Shown here one piece after another: positions 7,593-15,815 of a stretch of 38,947 nucleotides of DNA. The stretch lies in NCBI GenBank assembly GCA_944321865.1, contig CALUMZ010000018.1, forward strand, positions 1 to 38,947, written 5' to 3'. This DNA is from an uncultured Muribaculaceae bacterium (GTDB lineage Bacteria; Bacteroidota; Bacteroidia; Bacteroidales; Muribaculaceae). Position 1 is the stretch's first letter, and each line of letters begins with the position of its first letter. The position numbers and the translations under genes were made by a program. The notes beneath the pieces are model-generated. The model was not told the origin of the DNA. It ran no database searches and worked only from the letters and a program-made list of their open reading frames with translations.

Positions 7593-8942
7593 ATGTCAAC
7601 GAAATACTCACGCGCTTTCTGGACGGCCAATGCCGCCGAACTGCTTGAACGAATGGCATATTATGCCGTTTTCATCGTTATCACGCTTTATTTGTCAAAC
7701 ACGCTCGGATTCTCCGACATAGAAGCAAGCATTATCTCCGGCCTCTTTTCGGGCGGACTGTACCTGCTGCCGATGTTCACCGGAGCATTTGCCGACAAAA
7801 TCGGTTACCGCAAGTCGCTCATGGTGGCATTTGCGCTGCTTGCCGCCGGATACATGCTGCTGTGGATGTTACCCTTAATTCTTGAGGGAGAAGGGCTTGT
7901 AAAATATGGCGAACAGACTGTGTTCACCGGACTGAGAGAGAGCCACGAGCGATACCTCATCATTCCTGCAATGATAGTGGTGATGGTGGGTGGCTCGTTC
8001 ATCAAGTCGATAATCTCGGCATCGGTGGCACGCGAAACCATATCGGAAACTCGTGCCAAGGGATATTCTATTTTCTACATGATGGTCAACATAGGCTCGT
8101 TTATCGGCAAAAGCGTCATCGACCCAATGCGCTCTGTCATAGGCGAAGCGGCATACATACACATCAACCTGTTTGCTGCCATACTGTGCGCGGCCGCCCT
8201 CATCGCTGTGCTGCTGTTCTACCATTCCACGCACACTGCCGGCGAGGGAAAAAGCGTGCGCGAAGTGCTGCACGGGCTGTGCAAGGTGTTCACCAACGGC
8301 CGCCTGTTGGTGCTCATCCTCATCGTCACCGGCTTTTGGATGGTGCAACAGCAACTCTACGCCACCATGCCCAAGTATGTAATCAGGCTTGCCGGCGAGA
8401 CGGCACGCCCCGGGTGGATAGCCAATGTCAACCCGCTCGTAGTGGTGCTGTGCGTCAACCTCGTCACCCGTTTCATGGCACGGCGCAAGGCACTCACATC
8501 AATCACTGCCGGCATGTTCCTCATTCCGCTGTCGGCTCTCGTTATGGCCTCGGGCAACCTGTTTGGCGGCGGCGACCTGCTTGGCTTCCACCCCATCACG
8601 GTGATGATGGTGGCCGGCATTGTGCTGCAAGCCCTTGCCGAATGCTTCATATCGCCACGCTACCTTGAATACTTTTCGCTGCAAGCGCCCAAAGGAGAAG
8701 AAGGACTTTACCTCGGCTTCAGCCACTTAGACTCGTTCCTGTCGTCGATACTCGGGTTCGGCCTGTCGGGAGTGCTGCTGTCGCACTACTGCCCCGATCC
8801 GGCACTGTTTGCGTCGCGCGAGGCATGGCTTGCGGCAAGTGCCAACGCCCACTACATCTGGTACTGGTTTGCCGCCATAGGCATGGTCTCGGCCCTCGCC
8901 CTCATCATCTACTCCCGCTACACCGCCCGCCGCAAGTCATAA
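7593..8942 (+). CDS. POT/PTR2 family proton-coupled peptide transporter
   Basis: A 449-residue inner-membrane transporter of the major facilitator fold that imports di- and tripeptides with protons. The family signature ExxER(F/M)xYY appears near the N-terminus as ELLERMAYY (about residues 17-25). Hydrophobic helices follow throughout (for example 28-46, 50-72 and 80-96), with GAFADKIGYRKS as the loop between helices 2 and 3. The start follows a TATCTTTG box at 7561-7571, although no good -33 element is seen. pepT, which encodes a tripeptidase, follows after one broken gene, a sensible pairing of uptake with hydrolysis. Substrate choice among peptides is not decidable. Confidence 0.85.
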   Translation: MSTKYSRAFWTANAAELLERMAYYAVFIVITLYLSNTLGFSDIEASIISGLFSGGLYLLPMFTGAFADKIGYRKSLMVAFALLAAGYMLLWMLPLILEGEGLVKYGEQTVFTGLRESHERYLIIPAMIVVMVGGSFIKSIISASVARETISETRAKGYSIFYMMVNIGSFIGKSVIDPMRSVIGEAAYIHINLFAAILCAAALIAVLLFYHSTHTAGEGKSVREVLHGLCKVFTNGRLLVLILIVTGFWMVQQQLYATMPKYVIRLAGETARPGWIANVNPLVVVLCVNLVTRFMARRKALTSITAGMFLIPLSALVMASGNLFGGGDLLGFHPITVMMVAGIVLQALAECFISPRYLEYFSLQAPKGEEGLYLGFSHLDSFLSSILGFGLSGVLLSHYCPDPALFASREAWLAASANAHYIWYWFAAIGMVSALALIIYSRYTARRKS

Positions 8943-8966
8943 AAACGACCTTTGAAAATCAACATT

Positions 8967-9883
8967 ATGAACCTTAATGACAAAATCATAATTTACCGCA
9001 CCGACGATGGGCAGACAGCCATCGACGTCAAACTGGAACATGACACCGTGTGGCTCTCGCAGGCACAAATGGCCGAACTGTTTCAAAAGGACAGAACTGT
9101 AATCGGACGACATATTAATAATATTTACAAAGAGCATGAATTGGAACGCAAGACCACATGTGCAAATTTTGCACATGTGGGTAAAGATGCAGACCAAACT
9201 TACCAAACAGTCCTTTACAACTTAGACGTTATTATATCCGTGGGCTATCGTGTAAAGAGCCAGCGCGGCACGCAATTCCGCATCTGGGCCAACAGGGTGC
9301 TTAAAGAATACTTGGTGAAAGGCTATGCCGTCAACAAGGCTCTGACCGAACAGCGTTATACCGAGTTGAAGCAATTGGTTGCAATCTTGGGCAGGACTGT
9401 CAAGGCGCAAGAAGCGTTGACCTCGGGCGACGCGCTCAATCTGGTGGAAGTGGTGTCGGACTATGCCTACGCCCTCGACACTTTAGACCGGTATGACTAC
9501 CAGCAGCTAGCCGTGGAGCAGACCACCAACGAGGCAAAGTTCCGTGCAACTTACGAAGGTGCCATGCAAGCCATCGAAGGGCTTAAAGCTAAATTTGGCG
9601 GTAGCCGGTGGTTTGCCAACGAAAAAGACGATTCGTTCAAAAGCTCAATAGGGCAAATCTACCAAACCTTCGGCGGACAGGACCTTTATCCCTCAGTCGA
9701 AGAGAAAGCAGCCATGCTACTTTACTTGGTACCAAGAACCACTCGTTCAGCGACGGCAACAAGCGCATTGCCGACAACACTCTTGTAGCTCTCACGCTGA
9801 TGATTGCCGAAAGCCGCACCGAAGAAAAAGACGTGATGGTGAAAGTGGTCGTCAACCTGATAAACAAAAGCAACTACGACTGA
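8967..9883 (+). pseudogene. RhuM-Fic/DOC fusion gene, broken by a frameshift and an internal deletion
   Basis: The first 258 residues or so are a RhuM-type N-terminal domain (WLSQAQMAELFQKDRTVI; LDVIISVGYRVKSQRGTQF). The frame then shifts near 9741-9743 after AAMLLYLV. In the +1 frame the Fic core resumes as KNHSFSDGNKRIA, the AMP-transfer motif HxFxDGNKR. Directly afterwards comes DNTLVALTLMIAES, which in intact relatives lies some 25 residues further on. One base and one internal segment therefore seem lost. The ATG at 8967 is used because the frame's upstream start is a TTG. The original role, AMPylation or toxin-like, is presumably gone. A sequencing error could explain the frameshift but not the deletion. 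Confidence 0.75.
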
Positions 9884-9980
9884 CACCCGTTCTGTGGGGA
9901 TTTAGACAGAAAGGCAAAAAGACATATTTATCTGCCGAAATGCAATTTTGGCACACCTACACTCGCATTGCACCATCTTT

Positions 9981-10060
9981 TAATAAGACAGGCGGCGGCT
10001 CGGCAATGTCAAATTTGAGCAAGCTCAATTTGCTATTGCGCTCGCCTTGCACTATCTTTG
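9981..10060 (+). promoter_or_regulatory. Promoter of pepT inside a dispersed promoter-bearing repeat
   Basis: TTTG (10029-10032) and TATCTTTG (10053-10060) are spaced by 20 bases. The whole 80-base stretch, from AATAAGACAGGC through CGGCTCGGCA to GCGCTCGCCTTGCACTATC, matches the units at 38716-38947 read on the minus strand. A second, decayed unit ends just before it at about 9980 (ACTCGCATTGCACCATCTTT). The rest of the gap between 9884 and 10163 holds two small hairpins in the leader, the clearer one at 10071-10090. Confidence 0.75.
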
Positions 10061-10163
10061 TATAGCAGTACGGACGGGGAAGACCGTCCGCGCAAAATAT
10101 TGTTGTCAAACCCTTCGGAACTCGTGCCGCACGCACGGCTCCGACTAAAACATATAATTGATT

Positions 10164-11390
10164 ATGATGACTGTTGTAGACCGATTCCTGCAATATGTGA
10201 AGTTCGACACCCAAAGTGACGAACTCACCAATCTCACACCATCCACTCCCGGGCAGATGATTTTTGCCCAGCACTTGGAGAAAGACCTCCGCCAACTCGG
10301 CTTGGCCGATATTTCCCTTGACGACAACGGCTACCTGATGGCTACCCTGCCGGCAAATTGCGACAAACGGGTGCCGACGGTAGGGTTCATCGCACACTTG
10401 GACACATCACCCGACATGTCGGGACATCACGTGTCGCCGCGCATTGTCGAGAAATACGACGGTGGCGACATTGTGCTGAATGCCGACAAAAACATAGTAC
10501 TTTCGCCTGAGCAATTTCCCGAATTGCTCGATTACAAGGGACAAGACTTGATTGTCACCGACGGTAACACGTTGCTTGGAGCCGACGACAAGGCCGGCAT
10601 CGCCGAAATCATTGCAGCCGTAGATTACTTGAAATCACATCCCGAAATAAAGCATGGCGACATTCGCATAGCTTTCAACCCCGACGAAGAAATCGGGCAG
10701 GGGGCGCACAAATTCGACGTGCAGCGGTTTGGCGCCGACTGGGCCTACACCATGGACGGCGGGGCGATAGGCGAACTTGAATATGAGAACTTCAATGCCG
10801 CCGTTGCCCGCGTGACTTTCAAGGGGCGCAACGTGCATCCGGGCTATGCCAAGCACAAGATGATAAACTCCATTCGCATTGCCAACCAGTTTGCCATCAT
10901 GCTCCCACGTTGGGAAACTCCCGAACATACCGAAGGTTACGAAGGATTCTACCACCTTGTTGGCATCGAGGGGAATGTGGAGCAGACGGTGATAACCTAC
11001 ATAATACGCGACCACGACCGCGACCGCTTTGAACGCCGCAAAAAGGAGCTTGAACACCTCACGCGCAAAATCAACAACGAGTTCCCCGACTGCGCATCCA
11101 TTGAAATCAAGGATCAGTACTACAACATGCTTGAAAAAATCAAGCCCGTGATGCACATCATCGACATTGCAAAGGCCGCAATGGAACGTGCCGGGGTGAA
11201 ACCTGTGGTACAACCGATTCGCGGCGGGACAGATGGCGCGCAACTGTCGTTCAAGGGTCTGCCCTGCCCCAACATATTTGCCGGTGGTCTTAACTTCCAC
11301 GGCCGTTACGAATTCGTTCCCATCCCATCGATGGAAAAGGCTACCGACACAATCGTTGAAATCTGCAAAATCGTTGCCGAGGAGGCCTGA
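10164..11390 (+). CDS. pepT: Peptidase T (tripeptide aminopeptidase)
   Basis: A cytoplasmic zinc aminopeptidase of the M20 family that removes the N-terminal residue of tripeptides. From ATG 10164 it is 408 residues, the same as the Escherichia coli enzyme. The metal and catalytic residues fall at the expected positions: H78 and D80 in [10 protein letters not shown]141 in [10 protein letters not shown]175/E176 in [10 protein letters not shown]198 in YTMDGG, and H379 in GLNFHGRYE. An ATG at 10167 is an equally possible start; the frame extends to a TTG at 10158. It is driven by the repeat-borne promoter at 10029-10060 and followed after 11 bases by ruvB, so the two probably share a transcript. 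Confidence 0.93.
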   Translation: MMTVVDRFLQYVKFDTQSDELTNLTPSTPGQMIFAQHLEKDLRQLGLADISLDDNGYLMATLPANCDKRVPTVGFIAHLDTSPDMSGHHVSPRIVEKYDGGDIVLNADKNIVLSPEQFPELLDYKGQDLIVTDGNTLLGADDKAGIAEIIAAVDYLKSHPEIKHGDIRIAFNPDEEIGQGAHKFDVQRFGADWAYTMDGGAIGELEYENFNAAVARVTFKGRNVHPGYAKHKMINSIRIANQFAIMLPRWETPEHTEGYEGFYHLVGIEGNVEQTVITYIIRDHDRDRFERRKKELEHLTRKINNEFPDCASIEIKDQYYNMLEKIKPVMHIIDIAKAAMERAGVKPVVQPIRGGTDGAQLSFKGLPCPNIFAGGLNFHGRYEFVPIPSMEKATDTIVEICKIVAEEA

Positions 11391-11401
11391 CACATACAGT
11401 A

Positions 11402-12421
11402 ATGCCCGACAATTTCGACATACGGAAAGAGCGCATGGAGAGCGACAAGGATTTTGAACGCGCTCTGCGCCCGATGGCGTTTGATGACTTCAGCGGACAA
11501 GAGAAGGTTATCGAAAACCTGCGGGTGTTTGTCGCCGCAGCCCGGTTGCGCGGCGAGTCGCTCGACCACACCCTTCTGCACGGACCTCCGGGATTGGGGA
11601 AAACCACGTTGGCCAACATTGTTGCCAATGAGCTTGGCGTGGGATTCAAGGTGACATCGGGCCCGGTGCTCGACAAGCCGGGCGACCTTGCCGGCATCCT
11701 CACTTCGCTCGAAGAAAACGACGTGCTGTTTATCGACGAGATACACCGCCTCAGCCCCGTGGTTGAAGAATACCTGTACTCGGCAATGGAGGATTACCGC
11801 ATCGACATAATGATTGACAAGGGTCCCGGAGCACGATCGGTACAGCTCACACTGTCACCGTTCACCCTCATCGGGGCAACTACCCGCAGCGGGTTGCTCA
11901 CATCGCCGCTCAGGGCGCGGTTTGGCATCAACTGCCACCTTGAATATTATGACCATTCGGTACTGCAAGGCATCGTAAAGCGGTCGGCACGGTTGCTCTC
12001 GGTGCCCATCACCGACGATGCCGCCACCGAGATAGCCCTGCGCAGCCGCGGCACCCCGCGCATTGCCAATGCTCTGCTGCGCCGTGTGCGCGACTTTGCC
12101 CAAGTGAAAGGCAACGGGTCGATAAACCGCGAAATTGCACGCTTTGCCCTCGAAGCCCTCAACATCGACCGTTACGGCCTCGACCAAATCGACAACAAGA
12201 TACTGACCACGATTATCGACAAATTCAAAGGTGGTCCCGTGGGACTTACCACCATTGCCACGGCACTCGGAGAAGACCCCGGCACCATTGAGGAAGTGTA
12301 TGAGCCGTTCCTCATCAAGGAAGGGTTCGTAAAGCGCACCCCGCGCGGCCGCGAAGTCACCGACCTTGCCTACCGTCACCTCGGCCGCAACCGCCTCGCC
12401 TCCGAGACGTCATTGTTTTAA
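11402..12421 (+). CDS. ruvB: Holliday junction branch-migration ATPase RuvB
   Basis: The hexameric motor that, with RuvA, drives branch migration of Holliday junctions for RuvC cleavage. It has 339 residues with the AAA+ signature set: Walker [10 protein letters not shown] (61-69), Walker B LFIDEIHR (109-116), sensor GATTRSGLL and the LRARFGI arginine-finger region. A C-terminal winged-helix domain ends near [18 protein letters not shown]. The gene starts 11 bases after pepT. Downstream, the original neighbour seems to have been the flippase gene, now displaced by the inserted nuclease-RAYT module. Confidence 0.97.
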   Translation: MPDNFDIRKERMESDKDFERALRPMAFDDFSGQEKVIENLRVFVAAARLRGESLDHTLLHGPPGLGKTTLANIVANELGVGFKVTSGPVLDKPGDLAGILTSLEENDVLFIDEIHRLSPVVEEYLYSAMEDYRIDIMIDKGPGARSVQLTLSPFTLIGATTRSGLLTSPLRARFGINCHLEYYDHSVLQGIVKRSARLLSVPITDDAATEIALRSRGTPRIANALLRRVRDFAQVKGNGSINREIARFALEALNIDRYGLDQIDNKILTTIIDKFKGGPVGLTTIATALGEDPGTIEEVYEPFLIKEGFVKRTPRGREVTDLAYRHLGRNRLASETSLF

Positions 12422-12426
12422 AGCAC

Positions 12427-12454
12427 ATGGCCGGACTGAAATCATTGGCAAAAG
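12427..12454 (+). repeat. Left 28-base direct repeat: relict start of the flippase gene
   Basis: ATGGCC, two bases, then ACTGAAATCATTGGCAAAAG. This matches the first 28 bases of the flippase gene (14291-14318) at 26 of 28 positions, including its start codon. It lies 5 bases after the ruvB stop, so the 1.86 kb between the copies appears inserted at or near the flippase start codon. Confidence 0.75.
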
Positions 12455-12455
12455 T

Positions 12456-13532
12456 ATGGAAACAAAATTGGAATATGCTCACACCGACAACTTGCTGCAC
12501 GATAGCCGGGTAATAATTGAATCTGCCCGCAGCCAAGCATACATGACCATCAACACGGCTATGGTTGAACGGAACTGGTTGTTGGGGAAACGGATTGTCG
12601 AAGAGGAATTGAAAGGCAAAAACCGCGCAGAATACGGCAGCGAAATCATAAAACGGTTGGCACGTGAATTAACTGCCCTATACGGCAAAGGGTTTACAAA
12701 AACCAATCTGTACCAATTCTCACAGTTCTACAAATACTTCCCACAAATTTTCCACGCAGTGAGTGGAAAATCTAATTGCTTGCTCACATGGACTCATTAT
12801 CGCACCTTGCTTCAGGTCGATAACGACAAAGCCCGCCAATGGTATGCCAACGAAGCAGCCAAAGAAATGTGGAGTGTGCGAACTTTGCAACGAAACATAT
12901 CCTCGCAATATTACTTCCGCCTTTTGCAGTCACAACATAGAGATTTGGTTGCGGCAGAAATGAAGTCGTTGACTGCGCCTTTGCAAGGTGACAAGTTGGA
13001 ATTTATCAAAAATCCCGTTGTGGCAGAATTTTTAGGGCTATCACCAAATTCCGATTTCACCGAAACGGAATTAGAAAAGAGTATACTTGCCAATTTACAA
13101 AAATTCTTGATGGAAATGGGCAAAGGTTATGCGTTCGTGGCACGCCAACAGCATATATCCACAGAGAAACAAGATTACTACATCGACTTGGTGTTTTACA
13201 ATTATATTTTAAAGTGTTTTGTGCTGATTGACTTGAAAACAAGCAAAATCACTTATCAAGACATCGGACAAATGGATATGTACATACGCATGTACGACGA
13301 GCTGAAACGTACCGCAGGCGATAACCCGACATTGGGCATAGTGCTGTGTGCCGATACTGACGAAGATATTGCCCGCTACTCGATACTTAAAGGTAACGAA
13401 CAACTGTTTGCAACAAAATACAAGCTCTACCTACCCTCCGATGACGAATTGCGCAGAGAAATCAAACGACAAAAAGAAATCTACTTTCTGCAACATCACT
13501 GCGACGGCAACACGACGAACAACCGGGAATAG
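12456..13532 (+). CDS. PD-(D/E)XK nuclease-domain protein, YhcG/DUF1016 family
   Basis: A 358-residue protein with an N-terminal DUF1016-type helical region (LLHDSRVIIESARSQAYMTI, RNWLLGKRIVEEEL) and a C-terminal YhcG-type nuclease fold. The core reads DYYIDLVFYN, then CFVLIDLKTSK (the DxK version usual in this family), then QDIGQMDMYIRMYD. Members occur near mobile elements and defence genes, but their substrate is not established. The start at ATG 12456 directly follows the relict flippase sequence; a longer open frame begins inside ruvB and is discounted. It is followed 29 bases later by the RAYT gene, and both lie between the direct repeats. Base composition is more A+T-rich than ruvB, consistent with acquisition. 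Confidence 0.85.
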   Translation: METKLEYAHTDNLLHDSRVIIESARSQAYMTINTAMVERNWLLGKRIVEEELKGKNRAEYGSEIIKRLARELTALYGKGFTKTNLYQFSQFYKYFPQIFHAVSGKSNCLLTWTHYRTLLQVDNDKARQWYANEAAKEMWSVRTLQRNISSQYYFRLLQSQHRDLVAAEMKSLTAPLQGDKLEFIKNPVVAEFLGLSPNSDFTETELEKSILANLQKFLMEMGKGYAFVARQQHISTEKQDYYIDLVFYNYILKCFVLIDLKTSKITYQDIGQMDMYIRMYDELKRTAGDNPTLGIVLCADTDEDIARYSILKGNEQLFATKYKLYLPSDDELRREIKRQKEIYFLQHHCDGNTTNNRE

Positions 13533-13561
13533 TTCTCCCTATAAACATAAATATACGCCAT

Positions 13562-14173
13562 ATGGACATTTTGTTTCAAAACAGGTATCGCATTCCGTCA
13601 ACCCGTATCGCATGGCACGGGTATGACGGCGGTGTGTATTTTGTGACAATTTGCACCGGCGGCAAGATACATTATTTCGGAAGAATCACGAATGGCGAAA
13701 TGAAATTGACGGAAATCGGGCAATATGCCGACAAATGCCTACAAGAGATTCCAAAACATTTTCCACATGTCGAGGTTCCATTATACGTTGTCATGCCAAA
13801 TCACATCCATGCAATTATAATTATCAATGAAATTGTAGAGACGCAAAATCTTGCGTCTCGGAATGGGCAAACGGAAATACCAAATGGCAGTAACGAGACG
13901 CAAAATTTTGCGTCTCTACAATCACAAAACCAACCCCAAAACAATACAGCACATATCAATCGCTTCGGGCCGCAGTCAAAAAATTTGGCATCGGTTATAC
14001 GTGGTTTTAAAATTGGTGTGACAAAATATGCCCGGCAACGGGGCATTGCGTTTGCATGGCAGCCACGGTTTTACGACCACGCTATTCGCAACCATCATGA
14101 AACCAACCACATTGCCGAATATATCACGAACAACGTGGTACGTTGGGATTTGGATGAATTAAATACAGAATAA
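13562..14173 (+). CDS. REP-associated tyrosine transposase (RAYT, Y1/IS200-like)
   Basis: A 203-residue HUH single-strand transposase. The HUH motif is HIH at 81-83 within VVMPNHIHAIIII, and the nucleophile is Y156 in GVTKYARQRG. The N-terminal RIAWHGYDGGVYFVTICT and the C-terminal FYDHAIRNHHETNHIAEYI are typical of the family. RAYTs act on REP hairpins bearing a GTAG foot. Unusually, two such palindromes lie inside the reading frame between the HUH motif and the tyrosine (residues about 90-120, read as VETQNLAS and ETQNFASLQ), kept in frame. A similar palindrome doublet follows the stop codon. The enzyme looks intact; whether the insert is tolerated is inference. Confidence 0.9.
   Translation: MDILFQNRYRIPSTRIAWHGYDGGVYFVTICTGGKIHYFGRITNGEMKLTEIGQYADKCLQEIPKHFPHVEVPLYVVMPNHIHAIIIINEIVETQNLASRNGQTEIPNGSNETQNFASLQSQNQPQNNTAHINRFGPQSKNLASVIRGFKIGVTKYARQRGIAFAWQPRFYDHAIRNHHETNHIAEYITNNVVRWDLDELNTE
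13835..13919. repeat. REP doublet inside the RAYT coding sequence
   Basis: Copy one has arms GAGACGCAA (13838-13846) and TTGCGTCTC (13851-13859) with a GTA foot before it. Copy two is a perfect 22-base palindrome at 13895-13916 followed by TAC. The 35-base spacer resembles that of the doublet at 14181-14265, and the block 13886-13922 matches 14232-14268 at 36 of 37 positions. Confidence 0.85.
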
Positions 14174-14180
14174 TGCCACC

Positions 14181-14265
14181 GTAGAGACGCGATTAATCGC
14201 GTCTACAACATACCTACAATAAAACCAAATAGGCAGCAACGAGACGCAAAATTTTGCGTCTCTAC
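14181..14265. repeat. REP doublet downstream of the RAYT gene
   Basis: The first palindrome (14181-14206) starts GTAGAGACGC with a GATTAATC centre and lacks two bases of its right arm. The second (14241-14262, then TAC) is a perfect GAGACGC...GCGTCTC palindrome. It ends 26 bases before the flippase start codon and so may affect transcription into that gene. Confidence 0.85.
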
Positions 14266-14290
14266 AATAATAAAAAAACAAAATACTAAC

Positions 14291-15778
14291 ATGGCCTCAC
14301 TGAAATCATTGGCAAAAGATACTGCCATCTACGGCATGAGCAGCATTGTGGGCAGGTTTCTAAATTACCTGCTTGTTCCGCTTTACACGGCAAAACTAAC
14401 CGTCGAATCGGGCGGTTACGGGGTGATTACCAACATCTACTCATACGTGGCACTGCTGCTCGTAATCCTCACGTATGGTATGGAAACAGCATTTTTCCGT
14501 TTTGCCAACAAACAAGACGAAAACCCACAGCGGGTATATTCATCGATATTGATTTCGGTGGGTAGCACATCGCTTATGTTCATACTGCTGATGCTTGCAT
14601 TCTTGCCGCAAGTGTCATCGTTCATCGGCTATGCCGACCACCCCGAGTATGTCGGAGTCATGGCCGTGTGTGTTGCCATCGATGCATTCCAAACCATTCC
14701 GTTCGCCTACCTGCGACACCGGAAGAAGGCATTGAAATTTGCTGCGCTGAAGTTGCTGTTCATCGTGCTCAACATCGCGCTCAACCTTGCATACTTCGTG
14801 CTGCTGCCGGCACTGTATAAAAGCCACCCCGATACAATCGGCTTAATTTACGACCCGTCAATAGGTGTGGGATATGCATTCTTCATCAACCTGTTCTGCA
14901 CGGCCATTATCACACTTTTCTTCCGGAAAGAATTGACAGGTTTCAAATATGTGTTCGACCGACGGCTTATGCGACGCATATTAAGTTACAGTTGGCCGAT
15001 ACTGCTGTTGGGAATCACGGGCATACTCAACCAGACAGCCGACAAAATCCTGTTCCCGTTCATATATGCCGGTAGCGACGCCACGGCACAATTAGGCATC
15101 TACGGGGCGGCAAGCAAGGTGGCCATGATTATGGCAGTGATAACACAGGCGTTCCGCTATGCCTACGAGCCGTTCGTATTCGGGAAAACCGGCGACCGCG
15201 ACAACGCCGCCACACAAGCACAAGCAATGAAATTTTTCATCATCTTCACCCTGCTCGCATTCCTTGCCGTTATTGCCTACTTGGATATACTTAAATACAT
15301 AATTGCTCCCGGCTACTGGAGCGGGCTGCAAGTGATACCCATCGTAATGGCAGCCGAAATAATGATGGGCGTGTACTTCAACCTGTCGTTCTGGTACAAG
15401 CTCACCGACCGCACCATCTGGGGAGCCGTATTCTCGGGCATAGGGTGTGCAGTGCTGGTAGCCGTCAATATCATTTTCGTGCCACGGTTTGGCTATATGG
15501 CTTGCGCATGGGCCGGGTTTGCCGGTTACGGCACCGCCATGTTGCTGTCTTACTTCGTCGGGCGGCACTACTATCCCGTCCCCTACCCGTTGAAACGCAT
15601 TTGTGCCTACGTGCTGCTTGCGGCGGCCATCTTCGCCGTTTACACATTTGTCCGCTTCGACAATATCTACATCGACCTTCTGCTGCGCACAGCCTTGCTT
15701 GTAGCATTCTTGGCAGTAGTGATAAAAGTCGAGCACTTCAGGCTTCCCGGGCGGCGACATGCGCGGCCGGCGCAATAA
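14291..15778 (+). CDS. Polysaccharide flippase (Wzx / MATE-like, MOP superfamily)
   Basis: A 495-residue integral membrane protein with about 12-14 helices, starting MASLKSLAKDTAIYGMSSIV, the usual beginning of Bacteroidales O-antigen/teichoic-acid exporters. Such proteins flip lipid-linked oligosaccharides across the inner membrane. Helices are evident around residues 46-62, 86-106, 150-172, 190-210 and throughout the C-terminal half. No glycosyltransferases flank it, so the glycan is unknown. The first 28 bases are duplicated at 12427-12454 after ruvB, implying that this gene once followed ruvB directly. The next gene starts 37 bases downstream on the same strand. Confidence 0.85.
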   Translation: MASLKSLAKDTAIYGMSSIVGRFLNYLLVPLYTAKLTVESGGYGVITNIYSYVALLLVILTYGMETAFFRFANKQDENPQRVYSSILISVGSTSLMFILLMLAFLPQVSSFIGYADHPEYVGVMAVCVAIDAFQTIPFAYLRHRKKALKFAALKLLFIVLNIALNLAYFVLLPALYKSHPDTIGLIYDPSIGVGYAFFINLFCTAIITLFFRKELTGFKYVFDRRLMRRILSYSWPILLLGITGILNQTADKILFPFIYAGSDATAQLGIYGAASKVAMIMAVITQAFRYAYEPFVFGKTGDRDNAATQAQAMKFFIIFTLLAFLAVIAYLDILKYIIAPGYWSGLQVIPIVMAAEIMMGVYFNLSFWYKLTDRTIWGAVFSGIGCAVLVAVNIIFVPRFGYMACAWAGFAGYGTAMLLSYFVGRHYYPVPYPLKRICAYVLLAAAIFAVYTFVRFDNIYIDLLLRTALLVAFLAVVIKVEHFRLPGRRHARPAQ

Positions 15779-15815
15779 TTGCGGCGCGACATCGTTATAT
15801 AACCATAACAGGAAC

